64,000 nucleotides of DNA, from contig CP093399.1 of NCBI GenBank assembly GCA_029027825.1, positions 2,046,001 to 2,110,000 on the forward strand. The letters are read 5' to 3'. Both the position numbers and the translations under genes were made by a program. This DNA comes from Rs1 sp029027825. GTDB lineage: Bacteria > Pseudomonadota > Gammaproteobacteria > Pseudomonadales > Balneatricaceae. How positions within the stretch are numbered: the stretch's first letter is position 1; every line of letters starts with the position of its first letter. Shown one piece after another: positions 27,074-34,654 of this stretch. Below the pieces are notes generated by a model. That model ran no database searches and was not told the origin of the DNA. It worked only from the letters and a program-made list of their open reading frames with translations.

Positions 27074-27379
27074 TAATACTCATCCAGCAACAGGGGCGAC
27101 GCGCGCGAGACTCAATTGCTCGGGATACACAATACTAGATGCGGACGTTTGGTCATTGCAAATAAGCATCGAGTAATAAGCAGATCGAGCTGGTGAGGCC
27201 TGCAGTAGACATCTGTTGCTGGTTGGGAACTAACTAGAAAACAGTATGTTACTTACTAAACAGCTAGAGGCATAGCGTACAGCAGCGCTTAATTGGTTCT
27301 ATTTGATGAATTTCGACATAACAGGTAAGGCTATCAGTATCGCGAAGGATAGTTTGTCGCAATTTGCGGTACAAGCATC
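27074..27379. other. Spacer without recognisable gene
   Basis: About 300 bp between a family A element and the heptamer array. No supported CDS or known repeat was seen. Confidence 0.35.
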
Positions 27380-27435
27380 AAGCTTTAAGCTTTAAGCTTT
27401 AAGCTCTAAGCTCTAAGCTCTAAGCTCTAAGCTCC
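27380..27435. repeat. Heptamer tandem array (8 units)
   Basis: Eight head-to-tail heptamers: three AAGCTTT, four AAGCTCT and one AAGCTCC. It directly abuts the first family D repeat. Confidence 0.9.
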
Positions 27436-27436
27436 G

Positions 27437-27905
27437 TTTCATGGGCGGTTTCGCTGCAGCGAGTTCATTTCTTTTTACGAAAAGCTTCCGCGTCCCTGCT
27501 CACGCCCCTTACCTACGTCCATGTAGGCAAAGCTTCCGCGTCCTGCTCACGCCCCTTACCTACGTCCATGTAGGCAAAAAAGAAACCGAACCAAAGAAAA
27601 ATTCGCCCCATATTGTCGAAAGCCACCTACGCGATTGACTAAATTGACAGCCACTCAGAATCGCCATTTCGGTAACTGCTCCATGCGTTACTCTACCTCC
27701 TATATCCATATAGTCGCTGGCTCAACTGTGCTTTTCGCGACGTCCTGTCGCTCCACTACAACAATTTAGTCACTCTCTCCGGCACCAATATAAACGGGGG
27801 TTTGGTGGCTTCGTAGCTGGGTTTTACTGAGCTGGATTAGTTCTCAACATCAATCATAAACACTAGTAATTTTTGCTTACTACTAGCGATATGGCAGTGA
27901 ATAAA
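27437..27905 (+). repeat. Family D repeat, copy D1
   Basis: About 470 bp. The order of blocks is: GCGGTTTCGCTGCAGCGAG head, the TTTCTTTTTACGAAAA and AAAGAAACCGAACC blocks, left arm GCGATTGACTAAATTGA, a variable hairpin region, right arm (here decayed), GGTGGCTTCGTAGC, and tail. A 50-bp tandem duplication (CACGCCCCTTACCTACGTCC twice, at 27501 and 27550) lies in the head. Confidence 0.8.
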
Positions 27906-28021
27906 AGTGGATGTTCTATTTTTTTGATTAAGATAAGGTTGGCGTCTGAGATTTTAGAATGAACAAAGCTCAGGGTTATTTGTAGCTGGTTAATTGCTTG
28001 TTATATTCCATTCCGCTACCC

Positions 28022-28039
28022 TGTACAGATAACCGTACA
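28022..28039. promoter_or_regulatory. yefM-yoeB operator candidate
   Basis: TGTACA (28022-28027) and CGTACA (28034-28039) lie 12 bp apart, 20-40 bp before yefM. The E. coli YefM-YoeB complex binds palindromes with a TGTACA core, so this is the expected autoregulatory site. Confidence 0.6.
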
Positions 28040-28059
28040 AGAATACTTTGGAGAACAAC

Positions 28060-28311
28060 ATGAATGCAATAAGTTATACCTCAGCGAGAGCCAACTTAGC
28101 AAAAACGATGGCGAATGTTTGTAACGACCACGCCCCCATTATTATTACCCGTAAAAGCGAAGATCCTGTAGTTATGATGTCCTTAGAAGACTACAACGCA
28201 ATGCAGGAAACATCATATTTACTCAGATCACCCGCAAATGCCCTATCGCTTTTAGAGTCTATTGCCGAACTTGAAGCGGGCAAAGGTACTCAAAGAGAAC
28301 TTATGGAATGA
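28060..28311 (+). CDS. yefM: YefM antitoxin (Phd/YefM family)
   Basis: An 83-residue antitoxin. It binds YoeB and represses the operon. MNAISYTSARANLAKTMANV is the typical YefM N-terminal DNA-binding part. PIIITRKSEDPVVMMSLEDYNAMQETSYLL is the conserved sheet and helix, and the last 25 residues form the toxin-wrapping tail. The ATG at 28060 follows GGAG at good spacing. The stop overlaps the yoeB start by 4 bp (ATGA). A TGTACA-type operator precedes it. Confidence 0.93.
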   Translation: MNAISYTSARANLAKTMANVCNDHAPIIITRKSEDPVVMMSLEDYNAMQETSYLLRSPANALSLLESIAELEAGKGTQRELME

Positions 28312-28568
28312 AACTAACCTTCTCAACTAAAGCTTGGGATGAATACCTGTATTGGCAGACAACCGACAAAAAAATCCTAAAACGTATTAATTTGCTGATC
28401 AAAGATATTCAAAGGACTCCCAATGAAGGCATTGGAAAACCAGAACCTTTAAAACATGGACTGTCAGGATATTGGTCACGGCGCATAAATGACGAGCACC
28501 GAATTGTTTACAAACAACAAGACGGCTCAATTCTAATTGCTCAACTGCGATACCATTACGGCACCTAA
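28308..28568 (+). CDS. yoeB: YoeB mRNA interferase toxin
   Basis: An 86-residue RelE-superfamily toxin that cleaves mRNA on the ribosome during stress. It is nearly colinear with E. coli YoeB: FSTKAWDEYLYWQ, then LIKDIQRTPNEGIGKPEPLKH with the catalytic Glu, GYWSRRINDEHRIVY with the conserved Arg residues, and the C-terminal RYHYGT with the catalytic His and aromatic end. It is coupled to yefM by a 4-bp overlap. All key residues are present, so it should be functional. Confidence 0.94.
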   Translation: MKLTFSTKAWDEYLYWQTTDKKILKRINLLIKDIQRTPNEGIGKPEPLKHGLSGYWSRRINDEHRIVYKQQDGSILIAQLRYHYGT

Positions 28569-28599
28569 CCGCTAAATTGACGATCGTTCAGGTTCGCTT

Positions 28600-28885
28600 T
28601 TCGCAACGTTGCAGGGAACATAAAAGCTAAGTGTCGCTCTACTAATCAATTTAGCCAATCACTGCGGCGGTAATAAGGTTTGGTGGCTTCGTAGCTGGGT
28701 TTTGTGTACAGCGATGCTTTTATTTACAATAATCATAAACACTAGTAATTTCGGCTGCTTAACTAGCTATATTATAGTGGAAAAAGTGACGGTTCCATGT
28801 TTTATATAATAAATCTAAGATCTAGACCAAAAACCATTTCGTGGGCGGTTTCGCTGCAGCGAGTTCATTTCTTTTTTACTAGAAA
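28600..28885 (+). repeat. Family D repeat, copy D2 (permuted/partial)
   Basis: The 450-bp spacer after yoeB is mostly D sequence. It runs from a decayed right arm (ATCAATTTAGCCAATCACTG) and GGTGGCTTCGTAGC through the tail, followed immediately by the head of another unit (GCGGTTTCGCTGCAGCGAG at about 28846). The next 130 bp up to the MORN gene are AT-rich and unassigned. Confidence 0.7.
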
Positions 28886-29020
28886 AAGAGCCGCTCCCAT
28901 ATTTTTTTTATATTCGTCTGGTATCTAGAAAATCTGAGACTTATCAGACTTTTACAGTGGATTGATGTAAAGTTAACAAAATAAAATAGTTCCTTCCATA
29001 CACTCAATAAATAGGTTGTT

Positions 29021-31033
29021 ATGAAACAGATCACAGCGTTATCCATTGCGTTACTCACAAGCTGTATTTTTAGTCAATATTCACATGCCGCATGTATTTC
29101 AGGTGATTGTATGGATGGTCAGGGCACCTACACCTATGCAGATGGCAGAATATATGCGGGTCTATGGAAGAATGGAATGTTACATGGCCAAAGTACATAT
29201 ACAGCAGCAGACGGCGCGACATTCGCTGGGTTATGGGAAGAGGGAAAAATGAATGGCCACGGTACATTCACAGGTGTGGATAACGCTACATACATTGGCC
29301 AATGGAAGAATACCAAATATCATGGCCAAGGTACGTTTATTTGGGCAAATGGTAATAAATACGTTGGGCAGTGGAAAGACCATGCACGGCATGGTCAGGG
29401 TATTTATACTTGGTCATATGGTGATGTATACGCAGGGCCATTTAAAGAAGGAATAAGACATGGCTTAGCTACTTACACTATGGCTGATGGCGGAAAATAT
29501 GTTGGCATTTGGAAAGATGATAAAGAACATGGCAAGAGTACTTATTATACGCGCAAAGGGCTTATAAAAAATATAACCTTTGAAAACGGCAAAAAAATAA
29601 AATCAAAATTGATTCTCCCTAGCCAAGCCTGGTTTCCAAAGAACGCAGCTAAACCCACTTTTGCAGGGCTGAATAAAACAAATGATATCGAAACACTTTC
29701 TGAGTTGTATATATTAGAAGACAATACTTTTTGTTATGTTTTTATAGGCGGGGCTTTAGATTTAAAAATAGCAGGGACATGGCAGGAAAATAAACAACAA
29801 AAAGACAGCATCTTACTTAAAGAAACAAAAACAGATAAAAATATTCACCTTGCTCTAGGGCAGCAACTTAATCGCCTTGATAATAAAGTCTCTATAACAG
29901 TCAATGGCTATACTCTTAAAGGCATCAATAGCCCTGTTTTTGCTGTAAGCCAAGACGATACTCCACCCACAAAATTTACCCCGTTATTACCCGAACACAA
30001 TAACAGGGGGCGAGCAACTTATGCGTTTCCACTTTTCTCACCCGCTGAGATTAAATATTTTTACCTTGGCAGCATTGAAAGTAGCGCTACAAATAACGAG
30101 AGTCAATTACAAGTGACGCAATATAAAATTGCTAGTAATGATACTTTTCAGATAGCTTATGGTACTCATAAAAGTCACTTGCCAAAGGCATTAAATGCGC
30201 AATTTATTTTAGGGAAGTTATTCATAAATGGTGAAGCTACGGATAGTAAAACCAAACTATTCCCAGCGATGGTAAAGGCAGTTCAAGAGCAATGTATTCA
30301 ACCTGCAACGCAACAAGAAGAAAGTAGTGAAGCAATAGGATGGACTACATTAACGCCAAGTAAACACTTTAATTTAGACAAAAACATGATTACCAATAAG
30401 CCATACTTTAGTAAAAATGATGGTGAGAAAGCAAGACGCCCCAATGGTTTCAATGAATTGATAGAGGAGGAGAAAAAACTATTAGCGCTATATAACGAGA
30501 AGGCGACAAAAGACTTAAGCACTTATAACGAGCTGTTATTTGTTTCCAAAGAATTGCTGCAAAGAAAGGATCGTAAAGATATCCATATTGCGGATATTAA
30601 TTTGAAATTATCACAGTTATTAGTCAATACGATTCGAGATGGTGATATTGAGGCCGCAAAATCTCAATTCAATGCTTTTGCCACACAGATTCACCCACTT
30701 ATTAAAGACAGTGCTAATAGGCAGGCACAACACTCCATATTAATGGCAGCTAGCCATGGTGCTGTTATTTATGGGGCAACGCGTGATGAATCGGTATTTA
30801 CAACGATACACAATACTTTACTCGGCACTGAATTCGATATAGAAACGACAACAAACTCATCGCTAGTCTATAATTTGGCCTGTATTTATTCCTTAACTAA
30901 AAATAAAGCAGAGATGCTTAAAGCGATTAGAGCGGCGAGGAAAATGAACAAAAAATCAGAACAGTTTTTAAAAGACGGTGATTTTTCATTTTACCTAAAT
31001 GATAGTGATTTTTTAGACGCAATACAGTCATAG
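29021..31033 (+). CDS. Exported MORN-repeat protein
   Basis: A 670-residue protein with a Sec signal peptide (MKQITALSIALLTSCIFSQY, cleavage near SHAAC). Residues about 33-190 form seven 23-residue MORN-type repeats of pattern GxGTYTxADGxxYxGxWKxGxxH. MORN repeats fold into an elongated beta sheet and mediate lipid or protein contacts. The rest (about 195-670) is not recognised: a beta-rich part containing the VFIGGALDLKIAGTW segment, then a helical part (about 470-670) that may be TPR-like (LVYNLACIYSLTKNKAEMLKAI). The presumed site is periplasm or cell surface. It lies between TA modules and D repeats, so it may be an accessory gene carried by the same process. Confidence 0.75.
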   Translation: MKQITALSIALLTSCIFSQYSHAACISGDCMDGQGTYTYADGRIYAGLWKNGMLHGQSTYTAADGATFAGLWEEGKMNGHGTFTGVDNATYIGQWKNTKYHGQGTFIWANGNKYVGQWKDHARHGQGIYTWSYGDVYAGPFKEGIRHGLATYTMADGGKYVGIWKDDKEHGKSTYYTRKGLIKNITFENGKKIKSKLILPSQAWFPKNAAKPTFAGLNKTNDIETLSELYILEDNTFCYVFIGGALDLKIAGTWQENKQQKDSILLKETKTDKNIHLALGQQLNRLDNKVSITVNGYTLKGINSPVFAVSQDDTPPTKFTPLLPEHNNRGRATYAFPLFSPAEIKYFYLGSIESSATNNESQLQVTQYKIASNDTFQIAYGTHKSHLPKALNAQFILGKLFINGEATDSKTKLFPAMVKAVQEQCIQPATQQEESSEAIGWTTLTPSKHFNLDKNMITNKPYFSKNDGEKARRPNGFNELIEEEKKLLALYNEKATKDLSTYNELLFVSKELLQRKDRKDIHIADINLKLSQLLVNTIRDGDIEAAKSQFNAFATQIHPLIKDSANRQAQHSILMAASHGAVIYGATRDESVFTTIHNTLLGTEFDIETTTNSSLVYNLACIYSLTKNKAEMLKAIRAARKMNKKSEQFLKDGDFSFYLNDSDFLDAIQS

Positions 31034-31046
31034 GCTACCTATACGG

Positions 31047-31089
31047 GGAAGGCCTTGTCTTTTGACTTTAGGGAAAAAGACAAGACCTG
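31047..31089 (+). terminator. Terminator-like hairpin after the MORN gene
   Basis: GGCCTTGTCTTTT and AAAAAGACAAGACC can pair over an 11-nt loop shortly after the stop. A T-run (TTTTTT) follows only some 10 nt later, so it is a plausible but not ideal terminator. Confidence 0.5.
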
Positions 31090-31192
31090 ATAATCATTTT
31101 TTAGACCCTGTCATTTTTTAATAATAATGCCCGTTATTTATCAGTCGCACGATGCAACAGAGATTGGCTAGGTGGTCGCTTAAAAAAGGAAA

Positions 31193-31218
31193 CAAGCCCC
31201 AACAAGAGGCGGGGCTTG
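31193..31218 (-). terminator. Isolated hairpin with minus-strand T-run
   Basis: CAAGCCCC and GGGGCTTG form a perfect 8-bp stem with a 10-nt loop. On the minus strand it is followed by TTTCCTTTTTT. No gene is seen upstream on that strand, so it may be a remnant. Confidence 0.35.
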
Positions 31219-31224
31219 CGCTAA

Positions 31225-31420
31225 CCTCCTTAGTGCCGACAGGGATGTCGGTACTTAGACTTTGCCGGGAGCATAAAGTCTGTGCCGACAGGCATCTCGG
31301 TACTTAGAATTTGTCGGCAACAAAATTCTGCCATGTCACCGCGTTATACCGTACATCCTGGACAAATATGCTCAATGACATCCATGTCACCGCGTTATAC
31401 CGTACATCCTGTACATAAAG
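31225..31420. repeat. Short hairpin-bearing tandem duplications
   Basis: Two versions of a unit with GTGCCGACAGG..TCGGTACTTAGA (from 31231 and 31281) are followed by two copies of CACCGCGTTATACCGTACAT (31338 and 31390). Each unit folds as a small hairpin around a CATCC/GATG core. The same TACTTAGACTTTGCCGGGAG insert recurs inside copies D5 and D12. Confidence 0.65.
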
Positions 31421-31424
31421 CCTG

Positions 31425-31607
31425 CCTGTCGCTCCACTTCATCAATTTAGTCAATCGCTCCGGCGACAATACCAAAGGGGGTTTAGTGGCTCCGTAGCTA
31501 GATCTTACGTACAGCGATACTTTTAACTGCATTAATCATTAGTTTCAGAAATACCTACTGGATTATTCGAATATAACAGTGATAAAAATAGCCTGTCCCA
31601 TGTTTTC
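31425..31607 (+). repeat. Family D repeat, copy D3 (3' part)
   Basis: It has the right arm (ATCAATTTAGTCAATCGCTCCGG region), GTGGCTCCGTAGC and the tail ending TGTCCCATGTTTTC. The tail joins directly to the middle of a higA-like gene, whose 5' end is missing. Confidence 0.7.
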
Positions 31608-31833
31608 AGGAAAGCTAGCAGCTGCGATGGGAGTTGGGCGTAAAACAGTCAACGAGCTATGCAACAACAAGCGCGCTATCACCGTAGAAACTGCCTTGAT
31701 ACTCGCTAAAGTGCTTAGTACTACTCCCGAGTTTTGGATTAATTTACAAACCCTAAATAATCTTTGGCATACGCAGCATAATAAAATATTGCAGCAGAAG
31801 ATTGAGAAGGCTACGGTGTTGATTGCGGCTTAA
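31608..31833 (+). pseudogene. HigA-type antitoxin fragment, 5' end lost
   Basis: The open frame from 31579 encodes a foreign start followed by GKLAAAMGVGRKTVNELCNN and EFWINLQTLNNLWHTQ, the helix-turn-helix and tail of a HigA (XRE family) antitoxin. Compared with the copy at 33484 it lacks the first 31 residues (through NITQ), which are replaced by the tail of D3. The remaining codons are intact to the stop. No HigB toxin is present. A shortened protein could still start at ATG 31579 or 31600, but the N-terminal helix of the fold would be missing. Confidence 0.8.
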
Positions 31834-31859
31834 GGGGCGGCTAAGATCAAGACAACAAA

Positions 31860-32215
31860 ACCATTACAGGTGCGGTTTCGCTGCAGCGAGTTCATTTCTT
31901 TTTACGAAAAAAAGAAACCGAACCAAAGAAAATTTCGCCCCATATTGTCGAAAGACTCCTACGCGATTGACTAATTTGACGGCCGCTCAGAATCGCCATC
32001 CATGGCTCAACTGTGCTTTTCGCGACGTCCTGTCGCTCCACTTCGTCAATTTAGTCAATCGCTCCGGCGACAATATAAAAGGGGGCTTGGTGGCTTCGTA
32101 GCTAAGTTTTAATGAGCTGGATTATTTATCTACAACAATCATAAACACTAGTAATTTTTGCTGATTACTAGCGATATTGTAGTGAAAAAAGTGGCTGTCT
32201 TATGTTTTATAAGAA
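31860..32215 (+). repeat. Family D repeat, copy D4
   Basis: A complete copy with head GCGGTTTCGCTGCAGCGAG. The left arm (about 31965) is GCGATTGACTAATTTGA, one mismatch from consensus. The interior hairpin is built on CGCCATCCATGGC, the right arm is TCAATTTAGTCAATCGC, and GGTGGCTTCGTAGC and the tail follow. It starts about 30 bp after the higA fragment stop. Confidence 0.8.
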
Positions 32216-32244
32216 TCAATCTAAGATCTAGACCAAAACCCATT

Positions 32245-32800
32245 TCGTGGGCGGTTTCGCTGCAGCGAGTTCATTTCTTGTTAAGACTAAAAGTAACCGT
32301 AGCAATGAGGCTCTTTGCCGTCCTTGGCACCGCCAAATCCCGTCCATCATGGACATAAAAATTTCGCCCCATATTGTCAAGCTTTTTATAACGCTGAAGG
32401 CTCTCTACGCGATTGACTAAATTGACGGACGCTCAGAATCGCCATTTCGGTAACTGCCTCCTCGATAACTGCTCCTGCGTTATTCTAATACGGCCATCCA
32501 TGACCTAATGCGTTACTCTACCTCCTATATCCATATAGTCGCAGGCTCAACTTCGCTTTCGCGACGCTGCCTACAGGGATGTAGGTACTTAGACTTTGCC
32601 GGGAGCAAAAAGTCTGCCTGTCGCTCCACTCATCAATTTAGTCAATCGCTGCGGCGGCAATACAAGGGGGGTTGGTGGCTTCGTAGCAGGTCATCATGTA
32701 CTTCGATACTTTTATCTGTAGTAATCATAAACACTAGTAATTCCAGCTGGTTTATTCGTAATATGGCAGTGAGAAAAAGTGGCTTTCCCATTTTTCCCTT
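32245..32800 (+). repeat. Family D repeat, copy D5 with nested insertions
   Basis: The longest copy, about 555 bp. Between the arms it carries extra hairpin segments: one with ACTCTACCTCCTATATCCAT and another with TACAGGGATGTAGGTACTTA leading into AGACTTTGCCGGGAGC. Both segments are also nested in D12 at the same internal positions. Confidence 0.8.
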
Positions 32801-32832
32801 CAAGTAAAACCTGACCCACAGCACATCTAGTA

Positions 32833-33078
32833 TTATCCCGCTAGCTCCAGTTCTTCATGAACAACACGTCTCAACATATCCTCTAATGGCTCGCCTTGAC
32901 GCTCAACATGTGCCCGAAGAACATCATTAATCAAAGCCTGATAACTTCCACCTTCTTCAGTTTGTTCTTTAAACCAACCCACAACAGGTTCGTCTAGTCT
33001 GATAGTAATACGCTCTTTATTGTTAGATTTAACAACTGCACCTCTCTTTCCATCGGTAAAATCGTATTCGTTTTTCAT
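32833..33078 (-). CDS. brnA: BrnA antitoxin
   Basis: An 81-residue antitoxin of the BrnA family (ribbon-helix-helix type), which neutralises BrnT and represses the operon. ERITIRLDEPVVGWFKEQ is the beta strand and first helix, and GGSYQALINDVLRAHVE the second helix of the DNA-binding fold. It starts 3 bp after the brnT stop. The toxin-first gene order is characteristic of brnTA. Confidence 0.9.
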   Translation of the reverse strand: MKNEYDFTDGKRGAVVKSNNKERITIRLDEPVVGWFKEQTEEGGSYQALINDVLRAHVERQGEPLEDMLRRVVHEELELAG

Positions 33079-33081
33079 GAA

Positions 33082-33351
33082 TCAGCCCTCATAAGTTTTA
33101 CGCTCTCGCTTGGTTGCTTTTCGAGCTGAAATAATGCGGATCACATCATTATCACGCTGCATATTAACGACGACAAGCATCTTTGATTTATGGTCTATAC
33201 CTAGCGTTACAAATCGATGTTCACAGTACATACCTGAGTCTGTTATTGTTAGTGCTAGATCATCAAAAAACACACCAACTGCATCTGCAAAATCGATGTC
33301 ATGCTTTGCTAGATTGGATATGCGTTTTGCTTCATCCCATTCAAATTTCAT
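33082..33351 (-). CDS. brnT: BrnT ribonuclease toxin
   Basis: An 89-residue RelE-fold RNase toxin. Family hallmarks are FEWDEAKRISNLAKHDIDFADA at the N-terminus, the central RFVTLG strand, and the C-terminal IRIISARKATKRERKTYEG carrying the conserved basic catalytic residues. The length is normal. It is first gene of the brnT-brnA pair. Its promoter must lie in the short region before 33420, where TGTA/TACA dyads are present. Confidence 0.92.
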   Translation of the reverse strand: MKFEWDEAKRISNLAKHDIDFADAVGVFFDDLALTITDSGMYCEHRFVTLGIDHKSKMLVVVNMQRDNDVIRIISARKATKRERKTYEG

Positions 33352-33483
33352 AGATTGATTGTATGCCGTTTGTACATATAAAGCGATACATTAATACTTC
33401 TTGATCTTTTCTTTATTTTTAAATTCGTCTGACAGGCAAGTTTGATTAGCTTCTCAATTCACAAAGTACTAATGAGGTAAATA

Positions 33484-33801
33484 ATGACTTCTACTCTGCG
33501 CTTGCCAGCACATCAACCCACCAGTATTGGCGAAATGCTGACTCTAGAGTTTCTGGAGCCTTTGAATATTACTCAAGGAAAGCTAGCAGCTGCGATGGGA
33601 GTTGGGCGTAAAACAGTCAATGAGCTATGCAATAATAAGCGCGCTATCACCATAGAAACCGCCTTGATACTCGCTAAGCTCTTAACTACACACCTGAATT
33701 TTGGATTAATTTACAAACCTTAAATAATCTTTGGCATACACAACATAATGAAGTTTTGCAGCAGAAGATTGAGAAGGCTACGGTGTTGATTGCGGCTTAA
33801 G
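33484..33801 (+). pseudogene. HigA-type antitoxin with a 1-bp frameshift
   Basis: The intact 5' end encodes MTSTLRLPAHQPTSIGEMLT and LEFLEPLNITQGKLAAAMGV, a full HigA N-terminus, behind GAGGTAA. A 1-bp deletion near 33690, seen against the copy at 31608 (ACTACTCCCGAG versus ACTACACACCTG), shifts the frame. The annotated protein therefore ends after 79 residues with a foreign tail. The correct tail NNLWHTQHNEVLQQKIEKAT follows in another frame to a stop at 33801. The two genes are clearly recent duplicates. No HigB toxin is adjacent. Confidence 0.82.
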
Positions 33802-33844
33802 GAATATCAAAGAGCTTTGATGATTAAAAATCAAGTGATTGCGG

Positions 33845-34300
33845 GTGCGGTTTCGCTGCAGCGAGTTCATTTCTTTTTACGAAAACTGCATATAAACGGT
33901 ACAGCCGTTTAATGCCTGAAACAAAGCCCCTTACAACAACACGCCCTACTATTGCCTAGCTTTTTATTACGCTGAAGGCTCTCCCTCCGCGATTGACTAA
34001 ATTGACGGCCTCAGACAGGCCATCCCTGTCTCAAGCTTCGCTGATCCGGCGTTTGTCGCTCCACTCATCAATTTAGTCAATCGCTCCGGCGGCAATACAA
34101 GGGGGAAGTTTGCTCCGCTATTAAAGCGCAGCTTTAGGCGCTAACTTCCAGTCACACTTGTGTCATCACTTTTGCTTCGTAGCAAGTCATCTGCTCTGCG
34201 ATACTTTTATCTGCAGTAATCATAATTACTAGTAATTCCCGCTGGTTCATTAGCAATATGGCAGTGAGAAAAAGTGACTGTCCCATATTTTCTTATGTTT
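33845..34300 (+). repeat. Family D repeat, copy D6
   Basis: A complete copy, starting some 45 bp after the higA frameshift gene. The variable hairpin is GGCCATCCCTGTC-based. A 70-bp extra segment (AGCGCAGCTTTAGGCGCTAA) sits between the GGGGG run and the GCTTCGTAGC block. Confidence 0.8.
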
Positions 34301-34322
34301 TCACTTAAAATCAAGTGATTGC

Positions 34323-34575
34323 GTGTACGGTTTCGCTGCAGCGAGTTCATTTCTTTTTACGAAAAAAAGAAACCGAACCAAAGAAAATTTCGCCCTACTA
34401 TTGCCTAGAGAAACCTCCGCGATTGACTAAATTGACGGCCGCTCAGATAGGCCGTCCATGGCCTAGCTTCGCTTTTCGCGACGTCCTGTCGCTCCACTCA
34501 TCAATTTAGTCAATCGCTCCGGCGGCAATACAAGGGGGTTGGTGGCTTCGTAGCAGGATTTTATTGCGGCTATAG
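34323..34575 (+). repeat. Family D repeat, copy D7
   Basis: Head, both perfect 17-bp arms and a compact interior (TAGGCCGTCCATGGCCTAG hairpin), but the tail is truncated soon after GGTGGCTTCGTAGC. It is the copy nearest the left side of the defence core. Confidence 0.82.
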
Positions 34576-34654
34576 TATGAAATATTATTAGGATGATGAT
34601 CATAAATAAAAGAAAAAACTCTAACTCCTAACCCCCTCAAATTGATCGCGCCAA

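Noticed and set aside
29134..29316. Frames in the MORN repeat region on both strands
   Set aside because: They are periodic shadows of the 69-bp MORN-coding repeats.
31193..31218. Terminator of the MORN gene on the plus strand
   Set aside because: The stem lacks a T-run on the plus strand and lies 160 bp past the stop; the 31047 hairpin is a better candidate.
31823..32101. Protein-coding frames over family D heads (peptides with KKRNRTKEN or KKETEPKK)
   Set aside because: They recur only because the repeat is conserved as DNA, change frame between copies and match no protein-like pattern.
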